Shown here piece by piece: positions 1 through 6,229 of a DNA stretch of 13,932 bases. The stretch comes from an uncultured Flavobacteriales bacterium (lineage in GTDB: Bacteria; Bacteroidota; Bacteroidia; Palsa-965). Position 1 is the stretch's first letter. Every line of letters starts with the position of its first letter. A program made the position numbers and the translations under genes. The stretch is from NCBI GenBank assembly GCA_937974275.1, contig CALJIF010000152.1, positions 1-13,932 of the forward strand. The letters are read 5' to 3'. Under the pieces are notes generated by a model that saw only the letters and a program-made list of their open reading frames with translations, was not told the DNA's origin and searched no databases.

Positions 1-427
1 CAACGGTGTTCTTTTCGATATCGCCCACCATCTCTTCTGCAATTTTGCGCAAACGAGCTTCCGTGTAACGCATTGCTGCCGGAGGATCGCCATCAATGGA
101 ACCGAAATTCCCTTGCCCATCCACCAGCGGATAACGCAAGCTCCAATCCTGAGCCATACGCACCATGGTGTCGTACACCGACCTATCGCCGTGCGGGTGA
201 TATTTACCTAACACCTCTCCTACTATTCTCGCCGACTTCTTATACGGACGATTGGACATTACGCCCAGATCCAGCATTCCGTATAACACACGACGGTGAA
301 CCGGTTTCAAACCATCACGCACATCAGGTAATGCGCGCGATACAATAACGGACATCGAATAATCGATGTACGCGGTTTTCATTTCTTCTTCGATGTTAAT
401 CGGAATAATTTTTTCGCCTTCAGCCAT
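1..427 (-). CDS. gyrA: DNA gyrase subunit A, N-terminal part (runs off the left edge)
   Basis: Encodes the breakage-reunion subunit of DNA gyrase, which with GyrB introduces negative supercoils using ATP. The first 142 residues are present; the rest lies beyond base 1. Visible motifs are SRALPDVRDGLKPVHRR (about residues 30-46), the quinolone-resistance-determining region around residues 66-105, and AAMRYTE holding the catalytic tyrosine at residue 121. Numbering is one less than in E. coli. The ATG at 425-427 gives the normal short GyrA N-terminus (MAEGEKIIPINIEEEM). The residue matching E. coli Ser83 is Arg82 (codon at 182-184); the residue matching Asp87 is the normal Asp86. The gene is transcribed divergently from clpC. 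Identity is certain from sequence; the drug phenotype is inference. Confidence 0.97.
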   Translation of the reverse strand, partial: MAEGEKIIPINIEEEMKTAYIDYSMSVIVSRALPDVRDGLKPVHRRVLYGMLDLGVMSNRPYKKSARIVGEVLGKYHPHGDRSVYDTMVRMAQDWSLRYPLVDGQGNFGSIDGDPPAAMRYTEARLRKIAEEMVGDIEKNTV

Positions 428-499
428 GTCTTTTTGTCACCTTTTCAGTTTAGCACACTGTTTGATTCAGTATGCGTGTAAATAGTAATATAAGGAGGT

Positions 500-507
500 C
501 GAAAGTA
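500..507 (-). promoter_or_regulatory. Possible gyrA -7 promoter element
   Basis: Read on the minus strand this is TACTTTCG, seven of eight positions of the Bacteroidota -7 consensus TAnnTTTG. It would give a leader of roughly 70 nt before the gyrA ATG. No clear -33 TTG sits at the expected distance, so this is a weak call. Confidence 0.25.
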
Positions 508-590
508 CTGAAAATCCACACGCGAACGGGGTTAAAAACACCCTGTAATTATTAACAAAAATCGGTGGATAATTCACATGCTGATAACAC

Positions 591-618
591 TTTAAAAAAA
601 AGCAAGTACCTACATTTG
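591..618 (+). promoter_or_regulatory. clpC promoter (Bacteroidota type)
   Basis: TACATTTG at 611-618 matches the -7 consensus TAnnTTTG exactly. TTTA at 591-594, 16 bp upstream, can serve as an imperfect -33 element. Transcription would begin near 623-626 and leave a leader of about 60 nt before the clpC ATG at 686. Confidence 0.55.
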
Positions 619-655
619 AAAAGCCCGTTGAATGGCTTAACTTTAGAGTCTAACC

Positions 656-667
656 GTGCCGTGGCAC
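656..667 (+). promoter_or_regulatory. Palindrome GTGCCGTGGCAC in the clpC leader
   Basis: A perfect 5-bp inverted repeat (GTGCC/GGCAC) with a 2-nt centre, ending 18 nt before the clpC ATG and downstream of the predicted start of transcription. Flanking TAAC (651-654) and GTTA (672-675) extend it imperfectly. A second inverted repeat, AAGCC/GGCTT (621-625/634-638), lies just upstream. The first could be an operator or an RNA hairpin near the ribosome landing zone; the sequence does not decide which. Confidence 0.35.
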
Positions 668-685
668 AAACGTTAAAAATAGTTT

Positions 686-3235
686 ATGGAAGCGAAGTTT
701 TCCCCGAGAGTGAAAGATGTCATTACGTATAGCCGTGAAGAGGCTTTGCGTTTGGGTCACGACTACATCGGTACCGAACATTTGTTGTTGGGTATTATCC
801 GTGAAGGTGAAGGAAGTGCCGTTAAATTGCTTCGTGCGCTGAATGTAAATCTGATGGATTTGCGTAAAGATATTGAGGCGTTAACCGCAGGTTCTGCGCG
901 TAAAACAAATAATAATCTGGGTAATATTCCGCTGGTGAAACAAGCGGAACGTGCTCTAAAAATTACGTATCTGGAAGCAAAAATTTTCAAAAGCAGTGTG
1001 ATCGGAACCGAGCACCTGCTACTTTCTATTTTGAAAGATGATGACAGCGTAGCCACCAAATCGTTAATGAAGTTTGGTGTGGACTACGACACCGTAAAAG
1101 GCGAACTGGAAAACGGTTTACCGGGAAACGAAGATGACCACACATCGAGCCCACGTTCTGAATTTCCGAATGCTTCAGACGATGATGATGATGGTGACGC
1201 AACATTCGGTTCCAGTCAGAAGAAAATTACGGATTCGAAATCTAAAACTCCTGTTCTCGACAATTTCGGTCGCGATTTAACCAAAGCTGCTGAAGACGGA
1301 AAATTGGACCCTATAGTTGGACGTGAGAAAGAAATTGAGCGCGTGTCTCAAATTTTATCGCGTCGTAAAAAGAACAATCCGATTCTTATCGGTGAGCCTG
1401 GCGTAGGTAAATCGGCCATTGCAGAAGGTTTAGCATTGCGCATCATTCAGAAAAAAGTTTCTCGTGTGTTGTTTAACAAGCGCGTGGTTTCATTGGATCT
1501 GGCTTCTTTGGTAGCCGGAACAAAATACCGCGGTCAGTTTGAAGAACGTATGAAAGCGGTGATGAATGAATTGGAAAAGTCTCCGGATGTGATTCTTTTC
1601 ATCGATGAAATTCACACCATTATTGGTGCCGGCGGTGCTTCCGGTTCATTGGACGCATCCAATATGTTCAAACCTGCATTGGCACGCGGAGAAATTCAGT
1701 GCATTGGTGCAACAACTTTGGATGAATACCGTCAGTACATTGAAAAAGATGGTGCTTTAGAACGTCGATTCCAAAAGGTGTTGGTTGAACCGACTTCTAT
1801 TGATGAGACTGTTCAGATTTTGCACAATATCAAAGCGAAATACGAAGATCATCATAACGTAACGTACACAGAAGATGCTATCAAAGCCTGCGTTACGTTG
1901 ACTTCTCGTTATATCACCGATCGTCATTTGCCGGATAAAGCAATTGATGCGTTGGATGAAGCCGGATCTCGCGTACACATCACAAACATTAAAGTTCCTA
2001 AGCAAATCTTGGATGTAGAGGCGGAAATTGAGAAGGTGAAAGAAGAAAAGAATCAGGTGGTGCGCAACCAGCGTTATGAAGAAGCTGCGCGCTTGCGTGA
2101 TAAAGAACGTCAGCTGCAAGAGCAGTTAGAAGCTGCTAAAAAAGCTTGGGAAGAAGAAAGTCGTTCACACCGTGAAACCGTAAACGAAGAAAACGTTGCG
2201 GAAGTGGTGGCCATGATGACGGGTATTCCTGTACAGCGCGTTTCTCAGAACGAAGGCGACAAACTGGCGAAGATGAGCGAATTGCTGAAAGGCAAAGTAA
2301 TTGGCCAGGATGACGCAATTCAGAAAGTAGTAAAGGCCATTCAACGTAACCGAGCAGGATTGAAAGATCCGAATAAACCGATTGGTTCGTTTATTTTCTT
2401 GGGTCCTACAGGTGTTGGTAAAACGCAGTTAGCGAAAATTCTGGCGAAGTATTTATTCGACAATGAAGATGCGTTGATTCGTATTGACATGAGCGAATAC
2501 ATGGAGAAATTCGCCGTTTCTCGCTTGGTGGGGGCGCCTCCGGGATACGTTGGTTATGAAGAAGGTGGCCAGTTGACTGAAAAAGTTCGTCGTAAGCCCT
2601 ACTCTGTTGTGTTGTTGGATGAAATTGAAAAAGCGCATCCGGATGTATTCAACTTGTTGTTGCAAACATTGGATGACGGTCAATTAACCGATAGCCTGGG
2701 CAGAAAGGTCGATTTCAAAAACACCATCATCATCATGACTTCCAATATTGGTTCTCGCCAGTTGAAGGATTTCGGAACCGGTGTTGGTTTCTCTACAGGT
2801 ACACGTAAAGACAGCTCCGAAGAAATGGCCAAAGGTGTGGTTGAAGGTGCGTTGAAAAAGGCATTTGCTCCGGAATTCCTGAATCGTATTGATGATGTGA
2901 TCATGTTCAATTCATTGAGTCGTGAAGACATTCATCAAATCATCGATATCGAATTGGATAAATTAATGGGTCGTATCAAGACTTTGGGTTACCATGTAGA
3001 TGTTACGGATAAAGCCAAAGACTACATTGTAGAAAAAGGTTACGATGCCAACTACGGTGCACGTCCGTTGAAGCGCGCAATTCAGAAATACATTGAAGAT
3101 CCGCTGGCGGAAGAAATTATCAAATCCGGTGTTACAGAAGGTGATCAGGTGAATGTAGATTTTGATGAAGAGAAAAAAGAAATCGTCATCAATGTCGTGA
3201 AGCCTAAAACCAAAAAGAACAAGAAGGAAGAATAA
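686..3235 (+). CDS. clpC: ClpC-type AAA+ unfoldase of the Clp protease
   Basis: An ATP-driven hexameric unfoldase that feeds substrates to the ClpP peptidase in the cytoplasm. The 849 residues show the full class I layout. There are two N-domain repeats (IGTEHLLL at about 28 and 106), an acidic Asp-rich linker (about 148-178), and D1 with Walker A GEPGVGKS (236-243) and Walker B ILFIDE. A UVR/coiled-coil middle region (about 440-490) marks ClpC rather than ClpA or ClpB. D2 has GPTGVGKT (573-580), the pore loop GYVG (620-623), Walker B VVLLDE (641-646) and the ClpP-docking tripeptide VGF (700-702). The Lys-rich C-terminus is normal. No ctsR or mcsAB is adjacent, so regulation differs from that in Bacillus. 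The ATG at 686 begins with the conserved MEAKFSPRVKDVI. There is no Shine-Dalgarno sequence, only an A/T-rich leader. Confidence 0.97.
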   Translation: MEAKFSPRVKDVITYSREEALRLGHDYIGTEHLLLGIIREGEGSAVKLLRALNVNLMDLRKDIEALTAGSARKTNNNLGNIPLVKQAERALKITYLEAKIFKSSVIGTEHLLLSILKDDDSVATKSLMKFGVDYDTVKGELENGLPGNEDDHTSSPRSEFPNASDDDDDGDATFGSSQKKITDSKSKTPVLDNFGRDLTKAAEDGKLDPIVGREKEIERVSQILSRRKKNNPILIGEPGVGKSAIAEGLALRIIQKKVSRVLFNKRVVSLDLASLVAGTKYRGQFEERMKAVMNELEKSPDVILFIDEIHTIIGAGGASGSLDASNMFKPALARGEIQCIGATTLDEYRQYIEKDGALERRFQKVLVEPTSIDETVQILHNIKAKYEDHHNVTYTEDAIKACVTLTSRYITDRHLPDKAIDALDEAGSRVHITNIKVPKQILDVEAEIEKVKEEKNQVVRNQRYEEAARLRDKERQLQEQLEAAKKAWEEESRSHRETVNEENVAEVVAMMTGIPVQRVSQNEGDKLAKMSELLKGKVIGQDDAIQKVVKAIQRNRAGLKDPNKPIGSFIFLGPTGVGKTQLAKILAKYLFDNEDALIRIDMSEYMEKFAVSRLVGAPPGYVGYEEGGQLTEKVRRKPYSVVLLDEIEKAHPDVFNLLLQTLDDGQLTDSLGRKVDFKNTIIIMTSNIGSRQLKDFGTGVGFSTGTRKDSSEEMAKGVVEGALKKAFAPEFLNRIDDVIMFNSLSREDIHQIIDIELDKLMGRIKTLGYHVDVTDKAKDYIVEKGYDANYGARPLKRAIQKYIEDPLAEEIIKSGVTEGDQVNVDFDEEKKEIVINVVKPKTKKNKKEE

Positions 3236-3258
3236 TCATCTTGTCCGAGTATTAATAT

Positions 3259-3296
3259 CAAGAAGCTGTCTCACAAGGACAGCTTCTTGTTTTTTT
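3259..3296 (+). terminator. Rho-independent terminator of clpC
   Basis: A 12-bp perfect stem (CAAGAAGCTGTC at 3259-3270 with GACAGCTTCTTG at 3278-3289), a 7-nt loop and a run of seven T. It starts 23 nt after the clpC stop. The minus-strand side lacks a T-tract, so it works mainly in the plus direction. Confidence 0.9.
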
Positions 3297-3349
3297 AAGT
3301 TAAATGATTTCTTACCAAAGTGAAGGCTCGAGTAGCGAAGCGAAAAGTG

Positions 3350-4024
3350 TTATTCTTTACCTCGAGCTTTTTTGAAGCTGCAAACAACGGTAACGCCAAT
3401 GTTTAAATGCGTCAGGTTGCCTTCAAAGTCTGACGGGATATAGGCTTTCTGTTGATCCAGGCACACTTTACGCGGGTCGAAATTAAAGTTGGTGTGTGCG
3501 AATGCCGCCTGCATACCTATTGCGAAATTTCCTTCCGTGTAGAAATAAAACCCCATTTCTCCTTCAATGATGCGGTAGTTGTAGGTTGTTTGAATATTTT
3601 CTTCAACGGTATTTTGTGGTGCGCAAGCGAGACCGTAGAAATACGTTTCTGAGGAATAAAATGCGATGGAAGAAAAGAACACGGCCGATTCCGTCAAGAT
3701 GTGATCATAACCTACACGCAATCCGAAGGCATTCGTTTGACCGTAAAGATTAAGTCCCGGTACTTTATTATCCGGTGTTTTCCAAAGTGTATGCTTGTAC
3801 ACCGCACCTGCGTTAAATCCACTGAAAATTCGGTAGCTAACCGATCCGGTTAAGTCGTAAATACCCACAAAACTTCTGCGAAATGCTTTATTGGAAGTCG
3901 GGTGCGGCACACTACCCGCTGCACGTACAAAAAAGCGGTGTGTTTGGGCAAGGTTTTGCTGTGCATTGATAGACGGAACGCCACCAAGCACAAACAACAA
4001 CACTACTGCAACAACTCTTACCAT
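3350..4024 (-). CDS. Exported, probably outer-membrane beta-barrel protein of unknown family
   Basis: I do not recognise the family. From the ATG at 4022-4024 the product is 224 residues. It opens with a clean Sec signal peptide (Met-Val-Arg, a hydrophobic run VVAVVLLFVLGG, and likely cleavage after SINA before QQN). The mature part is rich in aromatic residues with alternating hydrophobic/polar strands, for example FAIGMQAAFAHTNFNF and a last strand LNIGVTVVCSF. That pattern suits a small outer-membrane barrel. The last residues (KKARGKE) are basic rather than ending in the aromatic usual for a BamA signal. The frame stays open upstream, with in-frame ATGs at 4078 and 4159; the 4078 start adds MNRQATFYSFLRLIHSIS. 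I prefer 4024 because it gives the best signal peptide. The gene follows the tRNA terminator, so it should have its own promoter, but I see none that is convincing. Confidence 0.7.
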   Translation of the reverse strand: MVRVVAVVLLFVLGGVPSINAQQNLAQTHRFFVRAAGSVPHPTSNKAFRRSFVGIYDLTGSVSYRIFSGFNAGAVYKHTLWKTPDNKVPGLNLYGQTNAFGLRVGYDHILTESAVFFSSIAFYSSETYFYGLACAPQNTVEENIQTTYNYRIIEGEMGFYFYTEGNFAIGMQAAFAHTNFNFDPRKVCLDQQKAYIPSDFEGNLTHLNIGVTVVCSFKKARGKE

Positions 4025-4026
4025 AC

Positions 4027-4041
4027 TGATACTGTGTATCA
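4027..4041 (-). repeat. Inverted repeat at the start of the exported-protein gene
   Basis: TGATAC and GTATCA form a perfect 6-bp inverted repeat around a 3-nt centre, ending 2 nt from the preferred ATG (4022-4024). It could be an operator or a hairpin affecting translation. If the upstream ATG at 4078 is used, it lies inside coding sequence and may be chance. Confidence 0.3.
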
Positions 4042-4221
4042 GACGCAAAAACGAGTAAAAAGTTGCTTGCCGGTTCATGAGAGGTGTGAAGATAAGGGGA
4101 AAAGGGATTGGATGTAAAAATGCTTGAGCAAGTGTATAAGGAGTTACACAATGATTCACTAAAGAACTTGTTGTGCTATCAGGAAGGATATTCGTTTCGA
4201 AAGTTTGGTGTGTATTGTAAC

Positions 4222-4257
4222 AAAAAAAGCCGATAGAGGAATCTATCGGCTTTTTTT
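4222..4257. terminator. Bidirectional hairpin terminator after the tRNA gene
   Basis: A 9-bp stem GCCGATAGA/TCTATCGGC (4229-4237 with 4242-4250) closed by a GGAA tetraloop. It has seven A on the left and seven T on the right, so it can stop transcription on either strand. Its evident job is to end the minus-strand tRNA transcript, whose 3' end is at 4260. Confidence 0.85.
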
Positions 4258-4259
4258 CG

Positions 4260-4333
4260 TAGCGAGACCGAGACTCGAACTCGGGACCTCAGCATTATGA
4301 GTGCTGCGCTCTAGCCAGCTGAGCTATCTCGCC
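4260..4333 (-). tRNA. tRNA with CAU anticodon, probably elongator tRNA-Met
   Basis: A 74-nt cloverleaf on the minus strand. The acceptor stem is GGCGAGA paired with TCTCGCT (first pair G-U), followed by discriminator A. The D-arm contains TAGCTCAGCTGGCTAGAG, the anticodon stem CAGCA/TGCTG encloses loop CTCATAA, and the T-arm is CCGAG-TTCGAGT-CTCGG. The 3' CCA is not encoded. The 1-72 pairing and TAGCTCAG D-arm argue against initiator tRNA. CAU also occurs in lysidine-modified tRNA-Ile2, which shares the CTCATAA loop. I favour elongator Met but cannot exclude Ile2 by eye. Confidence 0.92.
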
Positions 4334-4415
4334 ATTTCTGCGTTTTGTGCCTCAAACACTCCCGAAAGAGCAGTTATAGGGCTTGTTTCAACGTCAGATT
4401 TCTTAAAAACGGACG

Positions 4416-4423
4416 CAAATATA
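4416..4423 (-). promoter_or_regulatory. -7 promoter element for the tRNA gene
   Basis: On the minus strand this reads TATATTTG, an exact TAnnTTTG match within the familiar context TATATTTGC. Transcription would begin about 75 nt before the mature tRNA 5' end, leaving a 5' leader for RNase P to remove. The -33 side has no good TTG. Confidence 0.45.
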
Positions 4424-4487
4424 GTATTTTATTTATCCGCAGTATCGGACGTGTAATTTTTACTTAGGAAACTATTTACTTCCGGAC

Positions 4488-4517
4488 TTGTCATATTCAG
4501 TTTTTTTTATACTTTTC
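4488..4517 (+). promoter_or_regulatory. Candidate promoter for the H1/START-like fusion gene
   Basis: TTG at 4488-4490 and TACTTTTC at 4510-4517 (seven of eight positions of TAnnTTTG) are separated by 19 bp, inside the spacing range of Bacteroidota promoters. It would give a leader of about 30 nt before the ATG at 4553. Confidence 0.35.
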
Positions 4518-4552
4518 CCCAAAATTCATTGTACACCCTACAGTTTAGTAGA

Positions 4553-5497
4553 ATGGCTAAGAAAGTTGCGAAAAAGAGCGTTAAAAGTAATGTGAAGAAA
4601 GCCTTACCAAAGGCGGGCAAAACTGCTGTGAAAAAGGCAGTTAAGGGAAAATCTACGCCTAAAGCTGCGCCGAAGAAGCCTGCAAAAAGTAAACCTGTTG
4701 CAAAGCCTGCTCCTAAAAAATCAGCAAAGCCGGTGGTGAAGAAAAAAGCCGCTCCGGCAAAGGTAAAGCCTGTTCCGGCAAAAAAGGTTGTTGCGGCAAA
4801 ACCAACTCCGAAAGCTAAACCGGCAGCGAAAAAAACTGTTCCGGCACCTGTAGTTAAAGCTGAACCGAAAGCAGTAAAAGCAGCTCCTGTTGCAGCACCG
4901 AAAACAAAAGAAAAACCGGCGAAAGGCATCGTACAACCTGAAATTCCGGCCATCGATAAATCTAAATTACCAAAGCTTCCCTCCCATTTGTCTATTAAAA
5001 AGCCAAAAGGAAAGTTAGCGCCCGGTGAAAAACGTGTAGTAAAAACTGAAGTTATCACGCATCACGTGATTACTGATAAACCCATCGAAGAACTTAACGG
5101 AAAGCCCGAACCGAAAGGGAAATTCGTGATGGAATTTATTATCCACTCACCTATTTCTTTGATCTATGATTTTCTGACCACTCCAAACGGTCTGGCAGAA
5201 TGGTTTGCTGAAGAAGTTGACCTGGATACACGCACGCAGATTTATACGTTTAAATGGGACGGTGCCGCGCAACAAGCGCAGATTCTTAATGCTAAGATGG
5301 ATAGTTATATCCGTATGCGTTGGTTGGATAAGCCGAAAGACACGTATTTCGAATTCCGTCTGGATCAGGATGAAATGACCAATGAGGTGGCCTTAACCGT
5401 TACGGATTTCGGAGACGGCGAAGACGATATTGAAACCAATCGCCGTTTGTGGGATACCCAGATTCACCGTTTGGTGAAATCAATGGGCACGTATTAA
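4553..5497 (+). CDS. Fusion of a histone H1-like Lys/Ala/Pro-rich tail and a START-like (AHA1/SRPBCC-type) domain
   Basis: 314 residues in two very different halves. Residues 1-124 are almost wholly Lys, Ala, Pro and Val in short irregular repeats (AKKSVK, PKAKPAAKK, KPAPKK), the composition of eukaryotic H1 tails and bacterial H1-like proteins, so probably disordered and DNA- or RNA-binding. A linker (125-188, still Lys/Pro-rich) leads to residues 190-314. There FIIHSPISLIYDFLTTPNGLAEWF-like sequence, a TFKWDG strand and a C-terminal helix match the START-like domain that I recall as a stand-alone protein of about 130 residues in Bacteroidota. That domain family has a hydrophobic cavity; its ligand is unknown to me. 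The frame begins earlier with TTG (4529), but the ATG at 4553 directly precedes the basic tail and is preferred. PAP2 starts 25 nt downstream. Function is unknown; the two-part architecture is seen directly. Confidence 0.85.
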   Translation: MAKKVAKKSVKSNVKKALPKAGKTAVKKAVKGKSTPKAAPKKPAKSKPVAKPAPKKSAKPVVKKKAAPAKVKPVPAKKVVAAKPTPKAKPAAKKTVPAPVVKAEPKAVKAAPVAAPKTKEKPAKGIVQPEIPAIDKSKLPKLPSHLSIKKPKGKLAPGEKRVVKTEVITHHVITDKPIEELNGKPEPKGKFVMEFIIHSPISLIYDFLTTPNGLAEWFAEEVDLDTRTQIYTFKWDGAAQQAQILNAKMDSYIRMRWLDKPKDTYFEFRLDQDEMTNEVALTVTDFGDGEDDIETNRRLWDTQIHRLVKSMGTY

Positions 5498-5509
5498 TCT
5501 TCGATTCTC

Positions 5510-5517
5510 TACATTTG
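5510..5517 (+). promoter_or_regulatory. -7 promoter element abutting the PAP2 start codon
   Basis: TACATTTG is an exact TAnnTTTG match and ends 5 nt before the GTG at 5523, so transcription would start at or very near the start codon. No clear -33 element is visible, and the gene may also be read through from the upstream gene 25 nt away. Confidence 0.4.
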
Positions 5518-5522
5518 TTCCG

Positions 5523-6167
5523 GTGAGGAACGCATTAGCAACGGTTTTTAACTCCGGAAGATTATTTATTGTGCTGCAACTTGTTCTTGTTGCCGCTAGT
5601 GCTTTATGGCTGGCTAATGTCGGACGGATTTCGGCTCATACTCAAATCAATTCTTGGAACAGTTCGGTGCTCGATTCCCTAATGCCGTATGTTACTGATA
5701 TCGGTGACGGCATTACCATTACCATTGCGTGTTTATTGTTATTTGTCCGGAATCGACGTTATGCAGTGTTTACGGGGTTAGGATGTGCTGTATCAGGAGG
5801 AATTGTCCAACTCTTGAAACTAGTGGAACACGACGGTTATTATCGACCTGTAGCGTACTTTCAATATCATGCCCCGGATGTGCAGTTGCATTTGGTTCAG
5901 GGTATCGAGCAGCACTACAATAATTCTTTTCCAAGTGGTCATACTACTGCAATTTTCGCCTTTTGTTTTGCGTGTGCCTTATTAGTAAGAAAATGGTATT
6001 ACCAAATCGGGTTGTTACTTCTTGCGGCGTTGGTTGGATATTCGCGCATGTATTTATCACAACATTTTTTAGTTGATGTGATCATCGGATCATTAATCGG
6101 TACGTGCAGCAGCGTTTTTTTTATGGCGCTGTATAAGAAAAAAGACCCGGCGTTTACTGCTTCATAA
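5523..6167 (+). CDS. PAP2-family membrane phosphatase
   Basis: An integral inner-membrane enzyme of the type 2 phosphatidic acid phosphatase family, which removes phosphate from lipid phosphates or pyrophosphates such as phosphatidate or undecaprenyl-PP. The 214 residues contain all three motifs: K99-x8-R108-P109, P137-S-G-H140, and S174-R175-x5-H181-x3-D185. About six hydrophobic segments are visible (near residues 12-33, 62-76, 82-98, 141-156, 160-173 and 184-203). The first motif is longer than the textbook K-x6-RP; I recall similar spacing in other Bacteroidota PAP2 proteins. The start is GTG; no ATG lies upstream in frame and the next Met (residue 54) would remove the first membrane segment. 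Substrate cannot be told from sequence. Confidence 0.88.
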   Translation: MRNALATVFNSGRLFIVLQLVLVAASALWLANVGRISAHTQINSWNSSVLDSLMPYVTDIGDGITITIACLLLFVRNRRYAVFTGLGCAVSGGIVQLLKLVEHDGYYRPVAYFQYHAPDVQLHLVQGIEQHYNNSFPSGHTTAIFAFCFACALLVRKWYYQIGLLLLAALVGYSRMYLSQHFLVDVIIGSLIGTCSSVFFMALYKKKDPAFTAS

Positions 6168-6180
6168 ATCAAAACGGCAC

Positions 6181-6213
6181 AAAAAAAGGGACTGCATCTG
6201 CAGTCCCTTTTTT
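6181..6213. terminator. Bidirectional terminator between convergent genes
   Basis: Stem GGGACTGC/GCAGTCCC (6188-6195 with 6200-6207), loop ATCT, seven A on the left and six T on the right. It sits 13 nt after the PAP2 stop and 16 nt before the stop codon of the convergent secreted-protein gene, serving both. Confidence 0.9.
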
Positions 6214-6229
6214 CATAACAAACTAAATC

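Noticed and set aside
491..500. Isolated TAAGGAGGTC, a strong Shine-Dalgarno-like sequence between gyrA and clpC
   Set aside because: No start codon or open frame follows at the right distance, and Bacteroidota rarely use such sites; probably chance or part of the gyrA promoter region.
564..572. GGTGGATAA, one mismatch from a DnaA box (TGTGGATAA), between gyrA and clpC
   Set aside because: It is a single imperfect copy with no cluster of boxes, A/T-rich unwinding element or dnaA/dnaN neighbour, so it is not evidence for a replication origin.
1757..2119. Antisense frames inside clpC and uvrB (for example the one here)
   Set aside because: Each lies wholly within a strongly conserved gene on the other strand and encodes no recognisable protein.
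3326..3367. GCTCGAG...CTCGAGC inverted repeat around the stop codon of the exported-protein gene
   Set aside because: Short stem with a loop of about 28 nt and no T-tract on the relevant strand; not convincing as a terminator.
4529..4552. TTG start for the H1/START-like protein adding eight residues
   Set aside because: The ATG at 4553 begins the basic tail directly and lies at a suitable distance from the candidate promoter.
4507..5058. A 183-residue antisense frame rich in Phe, Gly and Ala
   Set aside because: It is the reverse reading of the Lys/Ala/Pro codons of the H1-like tail (AAA/AAG become Phe/Leu, GCN/CCN become Gly/Ala-like), not a gene.
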